A stretch of DNA of 64,000 nt from Ascaphus truei. Its lineage: Eukaryota > Chordata > Amphibia > Anura > Ascaphidae. Location of the stretch: positions 22,128 to 86,127 of the forward strand of contig WSYH01002471.1 of the NCBI GenBank assembly GCA_036426205.1, read 5' to 3'. The translations under genes and the position numbers were made by a program. This document shows positions 45,472-56,235 of the stretch, one piece after another (positions within the stretch are counted from its first letter, which is position 1; every line of letters starts with the position of its first letter). Under the pieces are notes generated by a model, which was given only the letters and a program-made list of their open reading frames with translations, made no database searches and had not been told where the DNA came from.

Positions 45472-48400
45472 TCAGGATTGGAGAGTAACCCTCGAAAGAT
45501 ATCTATTTCCTATATAGGTACCCCATGGTTCCCAGACGTCTATGTATTTCTGTACTGTGTCATTTTGTATCCCCGTCAGTTTTTCCATAATGCAGATCCT
45601 CCATAATCTTGCTTTTACAGCGTGTATGGTCGGCTGTTATTCTTGTTTCCAGGCTTTGGCTATTTCGCATCTGGCAGCTGTATATATGTGTGTCAGAAGT
45701 TTGTCGTCAGTTTTTTCCATGTTTTCAATTGGCCTGCAAAGCATTACCTTCCAGGGGTCTAGGGGGAAGTCATACCCAAGAATTGTCTGGGCCATATCAT
45801 GTGTGGCCCTCCATAGCTTTGTTACATTCGGGCACGTCCACCACATATGTATAAACGAACCTTGCTGGCCACACCCCCTTGTACACAGTGGGGACATTTT
45901 TCTGAAAAATTTGGACAATCGTAGTGGGGTGTAGTACCATTGGTGGAGCATTTTATATGCATTTTCTTTTATTAATACACATGTGGAGCTCTTTGCTATT
46001 CCTTCAAATATGTTATCCCACTGCTCCTGATCTAGTTCTCCCAACTCCTCCTCCCACTTTGTCATCAATTTGGGTTTTACCTCCGTTTCTGTTTTACCCT
46101 CTGCAAGTATGCTGTAGACTTTAGAGATGAGACCCTTTTTGTCCTCCCCTATAAGGCACAAGTCCTCAAATGCTGTGAAGTCACTATATGGACCTGTCCT
46201 CTGTATGTGGTCTCTCAATTGACGATATCTAAAAAAGGCCGAGTCATGAAGGCCAATTTCTCTCTTTACTGTCTCAAACTTTTTAATATCTTTGTTTACC
46301 CATAGGTCTTTTACCCTTGTGATGCCAGCCTTCTTCCAGTCCTTAAACGCTGTTGGTTCCGTGCCTGGGATAAAGCTAATATTGTCAAATAGTGGTGTCA
46401 TCTGAGATTTGAGGTTGGATAGCCCCTGTTTAAGTTTCAATGAATCCCACATGGTTAGTGCGTGTGTGATAGACTCCAGGGGCACCATCAACGCTGGTCT
46501 TTCTTTCTTTGTTAACCATAGAATCATTTCTATAGATGCCCCTGATATCATATCGGATTCAATTTCCACCCACTTTTTCCTCTGTTTATGTGCATGCCAG
46601 TGAACCAGTTGGCTTACATGTGCCGCTTGATAATATTGCCACAAGTGTAGCAAGGCTAGCCCTCCTGACTGTTTGGATCTGTAGAGTGTTATCAGCTTTA
46701 TTCTCGCCTTTTTGTTATTCCATATACATTTTGTGATTTTTCCCTGTAACTTGTGTATGTCCCTAGCTCTAGCCTGTACTGGAAGTGTGTGGAATAGGTA
46801 CAAGATTCTTGGTAGTAAGTTCATTTTGATAGCGTTTACTCTGCCTATCCATGATATATGATACCTGGACCATTCTTCTAAGTCTTTTTTCAATATTTTT
46901 ATTAGTACTGGGTAGTTTGTCTCATATACTGCTGCGGCCAAGTTAATTCGAGCATTTGCCCGTTCTTGGCCGCAGCAGTAGCCTGGCGCGCGCCCGAGAG
47001 TGACGGGCGCGCGCCGAAGCAGCGGAAGAGCGCCCTCCGATCGGGGCGCTCTCCCTACCGCTGCCGGGTCCGCCGGGTCCCCCGGAACCCCCTGCCACTG
47101 TCCCGCGATCGCGGGACACCAGGGCTCCCTCGGGGAGCCCCTGGACGCGCGTGCAGGGGGCGCACGCTCCCGAAGACGCGTGACCGCGCGTCTATGATGC
47201 GCGGCACGCCGAGGGGCGGCCACTAGCAAGCCGGGAAATCTCCCGGCTTGCGGTACCGGCCACACTTTAATAAAGTGTGTCGGTAGTGTATAGTGTCATT
47301 TTTGTTGGTCAACCAGATTCCCAAATACTTTATAGCCTGTGTCTTCCACGCGAAGTCAAAGTTTATTTTTATTAGCTTTAGTTGTTCCTGAGGGAGGTTT
47401 ATATTTAGGGCTTCGGATTTTTCATTATTTATTTTAAACCCTGATAATTTCTGGAACTCTGATAAGTTACTAAAGAAGTTTGGGAGTGAGGTGAAGGGTT
47501 TTGAAATTGTTAACAAAATATCATCTGCAAACAATGCCAATTTGTATTCTTTTTGTTTTACCTTAATCCCCCCGATATCTGCGTTCGCCCTGATTTGGGT
47601 TGCTAACGGTTCTATCGCCAATGCGAACAATAAGGATGATTGGGGGCAGCCTTGTCTTGTACCATTTCTGATGTGGATTCTCTCGGTCTGCATATTAATA
47701 TAGGATACTTTAGCTGTGTTTTCTCCATATAGTGATGTAATAGCTTTCATAAATCTGCCTTTCACTCTCAAATGCCCTAAGTGTCTCAAACATATATCCC
47801 CAATCAATGCGATCAAAAGCTTTCTCCGCGTCTAATGATAGTAGCATCGAGGGCGTTTTATTGTGCTTAGCTATCTGGATTATGTCAATTGTTCTACGTG
47901 TATTGTCCACAGCCTGTCGGCCTCGTATAAATCCTGCCTGATCTGCGTCTACCAGTTGTGGAAGAAACTTATTCAATCTAGTAGCTAAGATTTTGGATAA
48001 TATTTTGAGATCATTATTGATCAGGGATATTGGTCTGTAGCTTTTGCATTGGGGGGGGTCTTTTCCCTCTTTATATATTAATATTATTTTTGATTCCAGC
48101 ATTGTTTGTGGGAACTGCTCCCCCTCAAGCGCTTTATTAAATATCTTTAGTAATTGGGGAATTAATATTTGGGCTAGTTTTTTATAGTATATATTGGACA
48201 GGCCATCTGGTCCCGGGGCCTTGGAATTTTTCAACCCCTTTATTGTTTCTAGTATCTCTGTCGATGTTATTGGCTGGTATAGTGTTGTTACCTCTTGTAC
48301 TGTGAGTTTAGGCAAATTCAGTTTTCTGAGAAAAGCTCTTTATTTTTCCTTGGTGGTGTTCCCTCTATCTACTTTATCTCCGTTGTATAGTTCTTGTAAA

Positions 48401-49640
48401 AAATGGTGAATTCATTAGCTATTTTCTGTGGATTTGTTGTACACGCCCCATCTTTTCTTCTAATGCTATGTATTCTAGATTGCATTCTATCCTTCCTCAA
48501 TCTTGTGGCCAGCATTGTGTCAGCCTTATTAGCCTTCTCGTAGAATTTTTGTTTTGTCCATGCTATGGCCTTTCCAGCTTTGTCTGTCAGTAATAGATTT
48601 CATTTCCCCCTTAGATCCCGCAATTCAGTCTCAATAGCTATACTGTGATTTGTTTTATGGACCTCTTCTAGGGTCTTTATCTTTTCTTGCAGGCTTGCAG
48701 TTTGTTTCTGTCTCTCCCTCTTTCTAATTGTTGCGACACTGATAAGTTTTCCTCTCACCACAGCCTTATGGGCCTCCAAAAGGGTGTAGGGTGAGTCCAC
48801 GCTACCTTTGTTTATTTGGAAGTAGTTGGTTGCCTCGTTACTGATCTCCTCTATGACCTCTGGCATTTTTAGGAGGGACTCATTTAATCTCCATGTCCCT
48901 TTACTTGGTTTCTTATGTATGTTCTCAATGAGCACTTCAACTGGGCCATGGTCTGACCATGTAATAGGGTGTATTGTGGCCTTTGTAATTTTTGGGACTA
49001 GTAGAGAGTCTACAAATATGTAGTCTATCCTTGTATATACTTGGGGTTCGGAATAGAAAGAGAAGTCCCTTTTCTGTGGATTCATCTCCTTCCATGCATC
49101 CCTTAAATCAAACTCTTTAAGTCCTTCTTTTAGCGTTTTTTTTCTCCCCTTTTTGGGCGTCTAGAGTCTTAGCTAGAGCAGGTTTAAATCTGTCTTGTTT
49201 TTCATTTAAGGCTACATTAAAGTCTCCCGCCAAGACTATGCGGCCTCAAGAGGTTGTACCCAGTAAGCGGAACAATTTTGTAAAAAATAATTATTTTCAT
49301 TCGGTGCGTACACATTAGCTAGGGTTATTTGTGTATCTTCTATGTCCCCTGTGAGTATTAAGTATCGTCCCTCTGGGTCCCTTTTTACCTTGTCTACCTT
49401 AAATGGGGAGTTCCTTGCTAGGAGAATGGCCACCCCTCTCTTCTTTTCGTCCTTTGCAGAAGCTGTGTATACCTGGGGGTAGAATTTGTCCCAAAACGTA
49501 GGGGTAGAGCTAGCAGTGAAGTGCGTTTCTTGTAGGAATATTATGTCCCCTAACAGTCTTTTATATTCCGTCATTGCTAGTTTCCTTTTTACCACATTAT
49601 TCAGTCCCTTGGTGTTATGAGATATTAATGTTAGTGTCAT
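45472..49640 (-). pseudogene. L1 ORF2 (endonuclease and reverse transcriptase), inactivated
   Basis: The start at 49,640 (M-T-L-T-L-I-S-H-N-T-K-G-L-N) opens the APE endonuclease, with the L-Q-E-T-H motif. A frame change leads to its second half (49,085-48,600: R-I-D-Y-I-F-V-D and W-S-D-H-G-P-V). The RT begins at 48,315 (S-K-A-P-G-P-D-G-L; Y-R-P-I-S-L-I-N-N-D) and continues after a slip near 47,760. The active site F-A-D-D is at 47,531-47,520. A GC-rich insertion (about 46,931-47,283) interrupts it, then the C-terminal domain runs to an in-frame stop at 45,637 and effectively to 45,472. A Cys-rich motif (C-T-R-G-C ... H-M-W-W-T-C-P) lies near 45,860. L1 ORF2p nicks DNA and copies the RNA at the nick. 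At least three frame changes and the insertion disable it. Confidence 0.92.
46931..47283. mobile_element. GC-rich fold-back insertion in L1 ORF2
   Basis: About 350 bp that breaks the ORF2 translation between L-T-N-K-N-D-T and V-Y-E-T-N-Y-P. It contains nested perfect palindromes: TACTGCTGCGGCCAAG / CTTGGCCGCAGCAGTA (46,927-46,942 with 46,965-46,980), GCGCGCGCCCG / CGGGCGCGCGC, GAGCGCCC / GGGGCGCTC, GTCCCGCGATCGCGGGAC, and AGCCGGGA / TCCCGGCT. One end has CGACACACTTTATTAAAG on the minus strand. A TATA duplication is possible at the edges. Family unknown. Confidence 0.65.
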
Positions 49641-50506
49641 TTGTATTTACCTGGGTGTGAGGTCTTCTTCTCCAGTGGATTCGTTTTCTGATGTCCCTTA
49701 GGTGGCGGCCTGGAGGGTACTCTTGCACATCTTATAGCAATGAAAACATTTAAACATGTAAACAGCAAAAATAAAACAACATTTATAGGATAATCCAGGT
49801 GACTAACATAGCCTGGATTTGTTTGTTCACTGATCGTGAACGGTCTTTCTCTGCGATTGCGCAGTAGCGCTAATCCCACACCCATATATTTGGGCGTGTA
49901 CAGACCGTACTGCGGTCCAAGGCGGCGGGCCCGCTCAACAAGTCAACTTTTTTTTTTTTAACATTTAACATTTAGCATTTCTATCCCTCCCCCTTTTTTT
50001 TATTTTTTATTTTTTACTAGGATATTTAAATAGACCTCCCAATCTAAATGCATAGAGCTAAGACTTTGTGTTCAACTCTATATGGAACAAGCCTAATTCA
50101 ACAACTAAAAACTTACATTAACATTAATTAGTTAATTACATTAACCCTATCTTGTCTACGTCTCCCCTCCAATATCTTGTCTACAGCCCCCCCTCCCCCT
50201 CCGCAATTTTTTTTATTTATATATTTATTTTAGCTTAACTACTTGCTTTTTGCGGACTTGCACTCGTAATTCTAGCCTTCGGATTACCCGATCATCTATG
50301 GGGGTGGATTGTTGGTGACCTCTTGTTATTCCTTATCTGGGTCTACTCAACACATTACAGTATAACATTTTTGACATAGTTCCTTATATCGGGTTTTTTC
50401 GGGTCTTCTCTGTTGTAGCATGTGCTGCATAGACCTAAGAGTTCTGATGGTCCTTTAGGTTCCTTCTATGTGGAGTGGTTCCTCTGCCCACTTCTTTCCA
50501 AATGGG
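49641..50506 (-). other. region between L1 ORF1 and ORF2
   Basis: 866 bp, long for an L1 spacer. It contains T-rich tracts (49,948 and 49,990-50,020) and a CpG-rich piece at 49,850-49,940, so a small insertion is likely. No ORF recognised. Confidence 0.5.
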
Positions 50507-51403
50507 TCAGACTGGGGGCTGTCTGTGTTCTTCTCTGGTCATGGAGTCTGGTGGTTGCAAACCCAATCTTTCTAGGAAGTCCACTCCCTCCTCTGGATCC
50601 CTCATGTAGGCTTGCGTTCTATTTCTGGTGGCGATGAGGCGGAATGGAAACCCCCATTTGTATCGAATTTCATTGTCTCTCAGGACTTCAGTGATATGTT
50701 TCAAGGCCATCCTCTTCATCAGCGTTGATGGTGCCAGATCATTGTACACGTCTATCATCACATCTCCCCATTTCAGCCCTCCTTTTTCCCTTGCAAGGGT
50801 AAGAACCGCTTCTTTGGATTTGAAGTAGTGCAGCCACACTACTACATCTCTTGCTCTATCTCCGGCTTGTGGTCTCGGTCTAAGCACTCTATACGCCCTG
50901 TCAAGGAGCAGTGTTGCTGGGGGCATTTCTGGGATGAGTGTCTGTAGCCATTCCATTGTTGCTTTATCTAGGTCTGTGACCGTCTCGGGAATGTTTTTGA
51001 ATCTGAGGTTGTTTCTTCTTGCCCGATTTTCTTGATCCTCCTGTTTCTCCTCCATGTCAGCCATTCTGGAGCATAGGGCCAGGATCTCCGTATCTATAGT
51101 TGTCTGGTTGTTGATGACTTTGTCCACTTTATGTTCCAACGTGTCCGTGCGCTCTCCTATGGAGCTGACCTCTGATCTTAGATCTTTAAGTGCGCTTTGT
51201 AGCTCTTGGTGGAGTAAGGTTTTTAGGCTGGCGTATAGATTCTCAATGTCTTTTTTAGTTGATGTTTCGTTACACACCTCAGGTTCGGGCTCGGGTTCTG
51301 CGTCTGACTGTACAGGAGATGTCGCTCTGCTTTCTGGGCGGCCCGATTGGTTTCTCTCTTTTGTCTTAAAAAAGTCTTGCGAAGAAGGCTTTTTCTGAGC
51401 CAT
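50507..51403 (-). CDS. L1 ORF1 protein, intact
   Basis: 298 codons from M-A-Q-K-K-P-S-S to P-P-V-stop. The N-terminus is Ser/Pro/Glu-rich and unstructured; residues 45-125 form a heptad-rich coiled coil (L-Y-A-S-L-K-T-L-L ... L-E-H-K-V-D-K-V). N-R-A-R-R-N-N-L-R-F-K-N-I-P-E (about 126-140) opens the RNA-recognition domain. A-R-D-V-V-V-W-L-H-Y-F-K-S-K and the C-terminal part (R-Y-K-W-G-F-P-F-R-L; F-L-E-R-L-G-L) follow the usual L1 ORF1 plan. Length and order agree with vertebrate L1 ORF1p, which trimerises through the coil and binds the L1 RNA. Lack of stops fits a fairly recent insertion, though ORF2 is broken. Confidence 0.9.
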   Translation of the reverse strand: MAQKKPSSQDFFKTKERNQSGRPESRATSPVQSDAEPEPEPEVCNETSTKKDIENLYASLKTLLHQELQSALKDLRSEVSSIGERTDTLEHKVDKVINNQTTIDTEILALCSRMADMEEKQEDQENRARRNNLRFKNIPETVTDLDKATMEWLQTLIPEMPPATLLLDRAYRVLRPRPQAGDRARDVVVWLHYFKSKEAVLTLAREKGGLKWGDVMIDVYNDLAPSTLMKRMALKHITEVLRDNEIRYKWGFPFRLIATRNRTQAYMRDPEEGVDFLERLGLQPPDSMTREEHRQPPV

Positions 51404-52736
51404 TTTGGGGTTGCTCGATCCAACTCCTCCGATCTATGCGTATCCTGCTTCTAATAGTTTGTTAAATGCTCTTATATGCCCGCCGCCTCATGGAACGAGC
51501 TTCAGACTGTCATTGTGAACTGCGCCGCGCACGCATCTCTGAGAGACATATTTGCTTTAATGACTCCTGTTTTGGGGGTTCTGTCTTGCCTGGGGAGCAC
51601 AGGGCCACAACCTTTCAGCTGTATCGGTGTAGTTATCTTTTATTTGGCTGAACCTTGTTTTGCTGTCGAATTGAAATAACCCAGATGAGGCGAGTGCAGA
51701 CTCTAGCTGTTACTGAGATTGTTCTGTTTGCCCTGCTCTTTCGTAGCCCTACTGTGTGGGGCACTAGCAACAAAAAAAAGCTGAGCTGATAATAGGACTA
51801 CAGAGCTCAGCCTGCAGGCTTGTATGGTAAGATGTCCTCCCCTCCTCCCCCAGCTGCAGTCCTCTGTCCCCATGATCAGCCTCTCTGGATGTCAGGAGAC
51901 TCTCCCCCTCTCTGGCTGCCAGGCTTCACCTTTTATTTGAAAGTGCCCTGTCTTTTTCCTGGGTATAATATGGCCACCTCCTCTCTCTGCCCTAGCCCTG
52001 TGGTCGTCGCTAATGGGCTAATGTGAGCACCCCATGCCTGGGGGGGGCAGGTATTACTTGGGCCAGGCTTCCCCATTCTCCCTGTGGTCAGCTGTCTGCT
52101 CGTCTCCGGGAAACCTCCCCATCTGCTATGCCACTTCGTATTATTCCCTGCATGTGAGCCCGGCGGCCATCTTAGGTGGCGCTGCTCCTCCATGCCAGGC
52201 TCAATCGAGACTGGGGGGATACTCTCGGCCTCGTCTCCCCTGGCCCATGGCTATGTTCACCTCTGTGGGGCCTCCTCCTCTCCCCTCCAGGACCCCGCTG
52301 CATCACTCACCCCCTCGAGGAAGCCGCGCTTCTCCCTGCACGAGCCTCCGCAGAAGAGTCAAGATGGCCACTCCTCCTTCCCCCTCGGCTCCCTCCCGAG
52401 CACCCGAGATCGTCGCTGGTGCTGGTGAGTCTCCTACCGGCTGAAAGCTGCTCCAGGATCCGTCTGCTGTGATAATCTTTGCGGGGAAGCGGAGGGGAGG
52501 GGGGGCTTGGGGGGTGGTGGTGGTGTCGGGGACCGCGCCGAACCTCTCAACTCCACAGAGTCCTTGCCACGCACGGGCCTCAGCAGCTTCTTTTACTCAC
52601 TTTATTTTCTACTCCCCTGTTCTGTATATTTGGGGGGCTTAGCAAATGTCCAATTTCTTTATTTTTTGTATTAAAATCTCCTCCGTCTCCAACTTTCTTC
52701 TAGTATGGTGTTTTTAATTTGTTTTGGCCACGCCCC
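51404..52736 (-). promoter_or_regulatory. L1 5' UTR with internal promoter region
   Basis: 1.3 kb upstream of ORF1, GC-rich with several CpG clusters (52,290-52,440 and 52,480-52,560) and G-rich runs, as in other L1 promoters. Short overlapping open frames on both strands are compositional. Confidence 0.7.
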
Positions 52737-52752
52737 CCCTAAATAAATTCAT
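52737..52752. repeat. L1 target-site duplication, right copy
   Basis: CCCTAAATAAATTCAT, identical to 44,976-44,991. Confidence 0.9.
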
Positions 52753-53033
52753 TTTAATAATAGTGTACATGAGCAGGGGGTCTCAGGTCCTGAACCGCAT
52801 TGGTTTCAGGTCCGAGGACCCCCTACTTCAGGAAATATAGGCCCCGTTATAGGATGCCGGTATCCCATGCACTTTAAAGCTCCCGCGTCACGTGACCGGG
52901 ACATTTCAATTCTGCAGGGGATACCGGCACCCCATAAAGGGGTCTATATCTCCTGAAGTAGGGGGTCCCGAGGCTGAAACCAATGCGGTTAAGCTCAGGA
53001 GACCCCCTGCACATCTACACTAGTATTAAAACA
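52742..53033. repeat. fold-back element FB, copy 3
   Basis: Left 'agtgtacatgagcagggggt' pairs with right 'accccctgcacatctacact'-type sequence, with an inner 'gggatgccggtatccc' / 'gggataccggcacccc' pair. Same family as 24,647. Confidence 0.7.
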
Positions 53034-53074
53034 CACATAACAATAAATAATAATTCCTTACCGTAACGGCTATC

Positions 53075-53450
53075 CGCTATGGTAATGAAGCTGCTTTAAT
53101 GTATTTTTAATAATAGTGTGCAGGAGCAGGGGGTCCCCCTGAGCTGAACCGCATTGATTTTTGCCCCAGAGACCCCCTGCTTCCCGAGTTACAAGCCCCG
53201 GTATGGGGCAACGGGTGCCAGTGTTGCCGCCATCTTTATAGCGTCCAAGACGCGACGTGGGCTCTATAAAGATGGCGTCCACACTGGCACCGATGCCCCA
53301 AACCGGGGCCTGTAACTCGGGAAGCACGGGGTCTCTGAGGCAGAAATCAATGCGATTCAGCTCATGGGACACCCTGCTCCCGCACACTATTATTAAAATT
53401 TACATTAATGCAGCTTCATTACCTTAGCGGATATCCGCTAAGGCAATGAA
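53075..53450. repeat. fold-back element FB, copy 4
   Basis: Ends 'tggtaatgaagctgctttaa' and 'attaatgcagcttcattacc' are inverted copies. The inner arms 'gatggcgtccacactggc' and 'gccagtgttgccgccatc' pair loosely around the centre near 53,250. Same family as 24,093. Confidence 0.7.
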
Positions 53451-54300
53451 GGGGTTAAGGCACATTAGCATGTTTATTGTGGACAATTGCCCCCAGTAGA
53501 CAACACACATCCCCCCGCCCCCTAACACATACAGTACTGTAATGGGCAAAATTACTATTATCAACATATGGATAATAATGCATTTGCCCATTTTAAATAC
53601 ATATAAATTACAATTAATACAGTCAATATATATTACACTTACCTTTTACAGGCACCCACGATGAAGGCCGTCTTCATCCTCATCTTCATCCTGCCCATGC
53701 CCCTCCAGTGCTGCAAAACATACACAACAATCACAATAGCCAATCTAATATCCCCTAACCCCTTAATCACCATAGCGGTTTTAATCTGCTACAGTCATTA
53801 AGGGGTTTACACACCCTCACCCACCACTCGGGAGGCCTACATATCCTCCCCCACTAACCCCCCACCCCGTGAGGCCTAACCACCCTCACCACACTACCCA
53901 GCCAGGAGGCCTACCCACATACCCTTGGGGCCAATACCCCCTCCCCCCACCCCCAGTACCCACAATAAAAACAATACACTGCCCCACAATAAACATCATT
54001 CTATTTATTAAATACATAAACCACCCCCTGTGCCCCCCCATAAATACATGATTTATTCTTCTACATACAGGGTTCATACCCCAGGCCCACGTGAGTCCCC
54101 AGTGGGCCTGACGGGTCACCTCACAGACCTACAGGTTACCAGCAACTTGTTTCATACAGGTTCTGGAGGCCTGTTGGTGGGTCCCGCCAGGCAGCATGGC
54201 CCACCAGGTGGTCTTGCAAACAGGGTTACGAACAAGCAAAGTTGGACATAGAAAAAATTTCTGAAAAAAGTCATTTTTAGAGCGCCCTCAGTGCGGTAAC
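53451..54300. other. no recognised gene; C-rich stretch
   Basis: 53,830-53,960 is a C-rich stretch with repeated 'gaggcctacc' words. A palindromic piece 'ccccttaatcacc ... cattaaggggtt' lies at 53,759-53,809. Probably MITE-derived. Open frames here follow composition. Confidence 0.4.
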
Positions 54301-54654
54301 CGTGTCTCATTTTTTCCCACTGTTTTTACTGTGTACTGTATCTCTTTAACTAATTGTCCTTTTTTTTCCCCTCCAATGACAGATCGCCAGACTTCAATCC
54401 TACCTAAATGGTCTGGCATCAGCTGAAGGACCATATCCGAAAAGTCGTGAAACCCTCCAAAAAGGATGAGTTGGCGCATGGCATACTGAGTTTTTGGAAT
54501 GATGTACTCACCGTGGAACGATGCAATAAATATATTGACCATATTGCGACTGTGTTGCCCATTGTGATCGCGCGTAATGGGCAAGCATCAGGAAGGTAGT
54601 ATGGTATAGTACTGTACTGTAGTATTGTAAGTACAGTATGATACAGGTAAGTAT

Positions 54655-55150
54655 TGCACATCTGGTTACAAAGTATTTAACAGAAGTCACAGTATACAGT
54701 AGTTCCAGTATAGACTAGTTTGACAGTACTAACTGCATACTGTTGTCCAATATGGAGTAGCTATACTGTACACAATGCCATAATACAGTATGCACCTAAC
54801 TGCTCAATTTTTTTTTCCAGAGAGAGCAGCACCAGCCATCTGGTTACAAAGTATTTAACAGTAGTCACAGTATACAGTAGTTCCAGTATTGACTAGTTTG
54901 ACAGTACTAACTGCATACTGTTGTCCAATATGGAGTAGCTATACAGTACACAATGCCATAATACAGTATGCACCTAACTGCTCAATTATTTTCTTTCCAG
55001 AGAGAGCAGCACGTGCCATCTGGTTACAAGGTATTTAATAGTAGTCACAGTATACAGTAGTTCCAGTATAGACTAGTTTGACAGTACTATACAGCACACA
55101 ATGCCATAATACAGTATGCACATAACTGCACTAATTTTTTGTTTTCTTGT
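54655..55150 (+). repeat. three-unit tandem repeat, period about 180 bp
   Basis: Units start near 54,658, 54,837 and 55,017 with CATCTGGTTACAA. Each holds 'agtcacagtatacagtagtt' and 'actagtttgacagtacta', and two end in a pyrimidine tract with CCAG followed by AGAGAGCAGCAC, a splice-acceptor-like sequence. The third unit is shortened by an internal deletion. Related to 2,190-2,490. Confidence 0.75.
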
Positions 55151-55328
55151 CTTTTCAGAAAAAAATGATGGACTGGGGGAGAGGGGGGTATCATGTAAAG
55201 TTTGTCAACTGGTTGTACAGTTAAGTGTACAGTATCTAAACTGCAGTCATGATGTACAAAAAAACTCTCCTCTCTCAATGAACTACTGTACTGTACACAG
55301 AATGAGGAAGAAGATAAAGATGAAAAAA

Positions 55329-55330
<2 letters not shown>

Positions 55331-55381
<51 letters not shown>
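55331..55381. repeat. (TA)n microsatellite
   Basis: About 25 TA units. Confidence 0.95.
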
Positions 55382-55385
<4 letters not shown>

Positions 55386-55550
55386 GAAGGTCAGTCAGCA
55401 CACTGTAGTAGAAAAGGTTGTAATAGCAGATGCTAGTCCCATAGAGAATAAGTATGATACGAACCAATCCAAAGACCAGTAAAGAGACAGCAGACCGCAC
55501 GGGGTTAATCCAAAAATCTATATTCACAACATGAAATACACGTAAGCCAA

Positions 55551-55581
55551 CGTTTCGGTCCCACAGAGAGACCTTCCTCAG
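55551..55581 (-). ncRNA. hammerhead-like PLE motif, arm 1
   Basis: Minus strand CTGAGGAA, stem GGTC ... GACC, then GAAACG. CTGAGGA fits the CUGANGA box; one extra A stands before the stem. Confidence 0.6.
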
Positions 55582-56235
55582 GGCCGTGCAACCCACAAGT
55601 GCAAGTGACCAAACATATATACCCTCACCCATAGTGCAATGCAAACAAAGGGAACCAATCACCAACATGCAATCAGACAAAATATGCAACATAGCTGTGC
55701 TCCGTGCCCCCTCCCCTATTACCTGATTATCCAAATGACTCATCATGACATGAGAGTAGGCACTTAAACTATTAGGAGAGAGACACCCTTAGACACTGGT
55801 CCCAGGGTCTACTGCCATTGCGGGGGATAGTCGCGCGCCGCGCTTGTGCAGTGGGCCAAAACATATTGACTGCCGGAGCGCCAGCAGGGCGAGTGCGCCG
55901 CGCATCACAGCTGTGAGCAGACGCCTCATTAACTCTCCCTGGCCACCAGGGACGCCGGCAGCGCAAAACGCACATGCGCAGTCTGAAAAACTGCCTCGGT
56001 GCACAGTTACCCGCACACTGACAGTAATAATGGGCTAAACAGAATAGTAATACACAGAGCGTTAAGGTGAACCACAGGGGGACAGATGGAGGTATAGAGC
56101 ACAAGGAGCGCATAGCATCACCATAATATATAAGGACAAAGGAAGTGCAAAAGTGCAGAGGGAGTGATGCAACAGAGTATGAGTGACAAACATATAAAAG
56201 GCATAATGCAAAATTCAATGAAAGCAGGGAGACAG
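55582..56235 (-). other. PLE family 3, 3' region, arm 1
   Basis: Between the endonuclease stop and the structured motif. It includes a GC-rich part (55,820-55,990). Open frames on both strands here are compositional. Confidence 0.6.

Larger units (their letters stand above)
44992..52736 (-). mobile_element. full-length L1-clade LINE
   Basis: 7.7 kb on the minus strand, flanked by a perfect 16-bp target-site duplication. The 5' end (52,736) is G-rich (gggggggcgtggcc), as in other L1s. It is followed by a 1.3-kb 5' UTR, an intact ORF1 (51,403-50,507), a broken ORF2 (49,640-45,472), a 3' UTR and a poly(A) tail (T-run at 44,993). It inserted exactly at the edge of a fold-back repeat (52,742 onward) inside a transposase intron. 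Confidence 0.93.
44182..54599 (+). pseudogene. intron-containing Tc1/mariner-type (DD34E) transposase, dead
   Basis: Three exon-like pieces. Exon A, 44,182-44,429, holds F-T-D-E-S-S (first catalytic Asp) and ends C-I-V-I-F-E-G. Intron 1, 44,430-44,520, has GT and a pyrimidine-rich tract with TTATAG. Exon B, 44,521-44,692, has I-M-N-K-A-F-F-Q and Y-Q-D-N-D-P-K-H (second Asp) and ends K-T-P-A-E. Exon C starts at 54,383 after a pyrimidine tract and ACAG. Joining B to C restores A-E-S-P-D-F-N-P in frame, the expected motif. The catalytic Glu position in exon C is a TAA (54,405-54,407), and exon A has a frameshift plus a stop near 44,365. The C-terminal part (V-W-H-Q-L-K ... N-G-Q-A-S-G-R) is otherwise intact. 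The N-terminal DNA-binding part is missing. The large second intron holds a full-length L1 and fold-back repeats. Confidence 0.75.

Noticed and set aside
46966..47226. open frames on both strands in the GC-rich block
   Set aside because: High GC content removes stop codons; the block is a palindromic insertion in L1 ORF2, not a gene.
51820..52472. several overlapping plus-strand frames of 70-136 codons
   Set aside because: They lie in the L1 5' UTR, antisense to it, in a GC-rich stretch with no start context or domain.
53869..54251. Pro/His-rich frames
   Set aside because: Compositional (C-rich, repeated words); no domain.
55331..55381. open frames through the TA repeat
   Set aside because: Reading Y-I-Y-I from a (TA)n microsatellite is not coding evidence.
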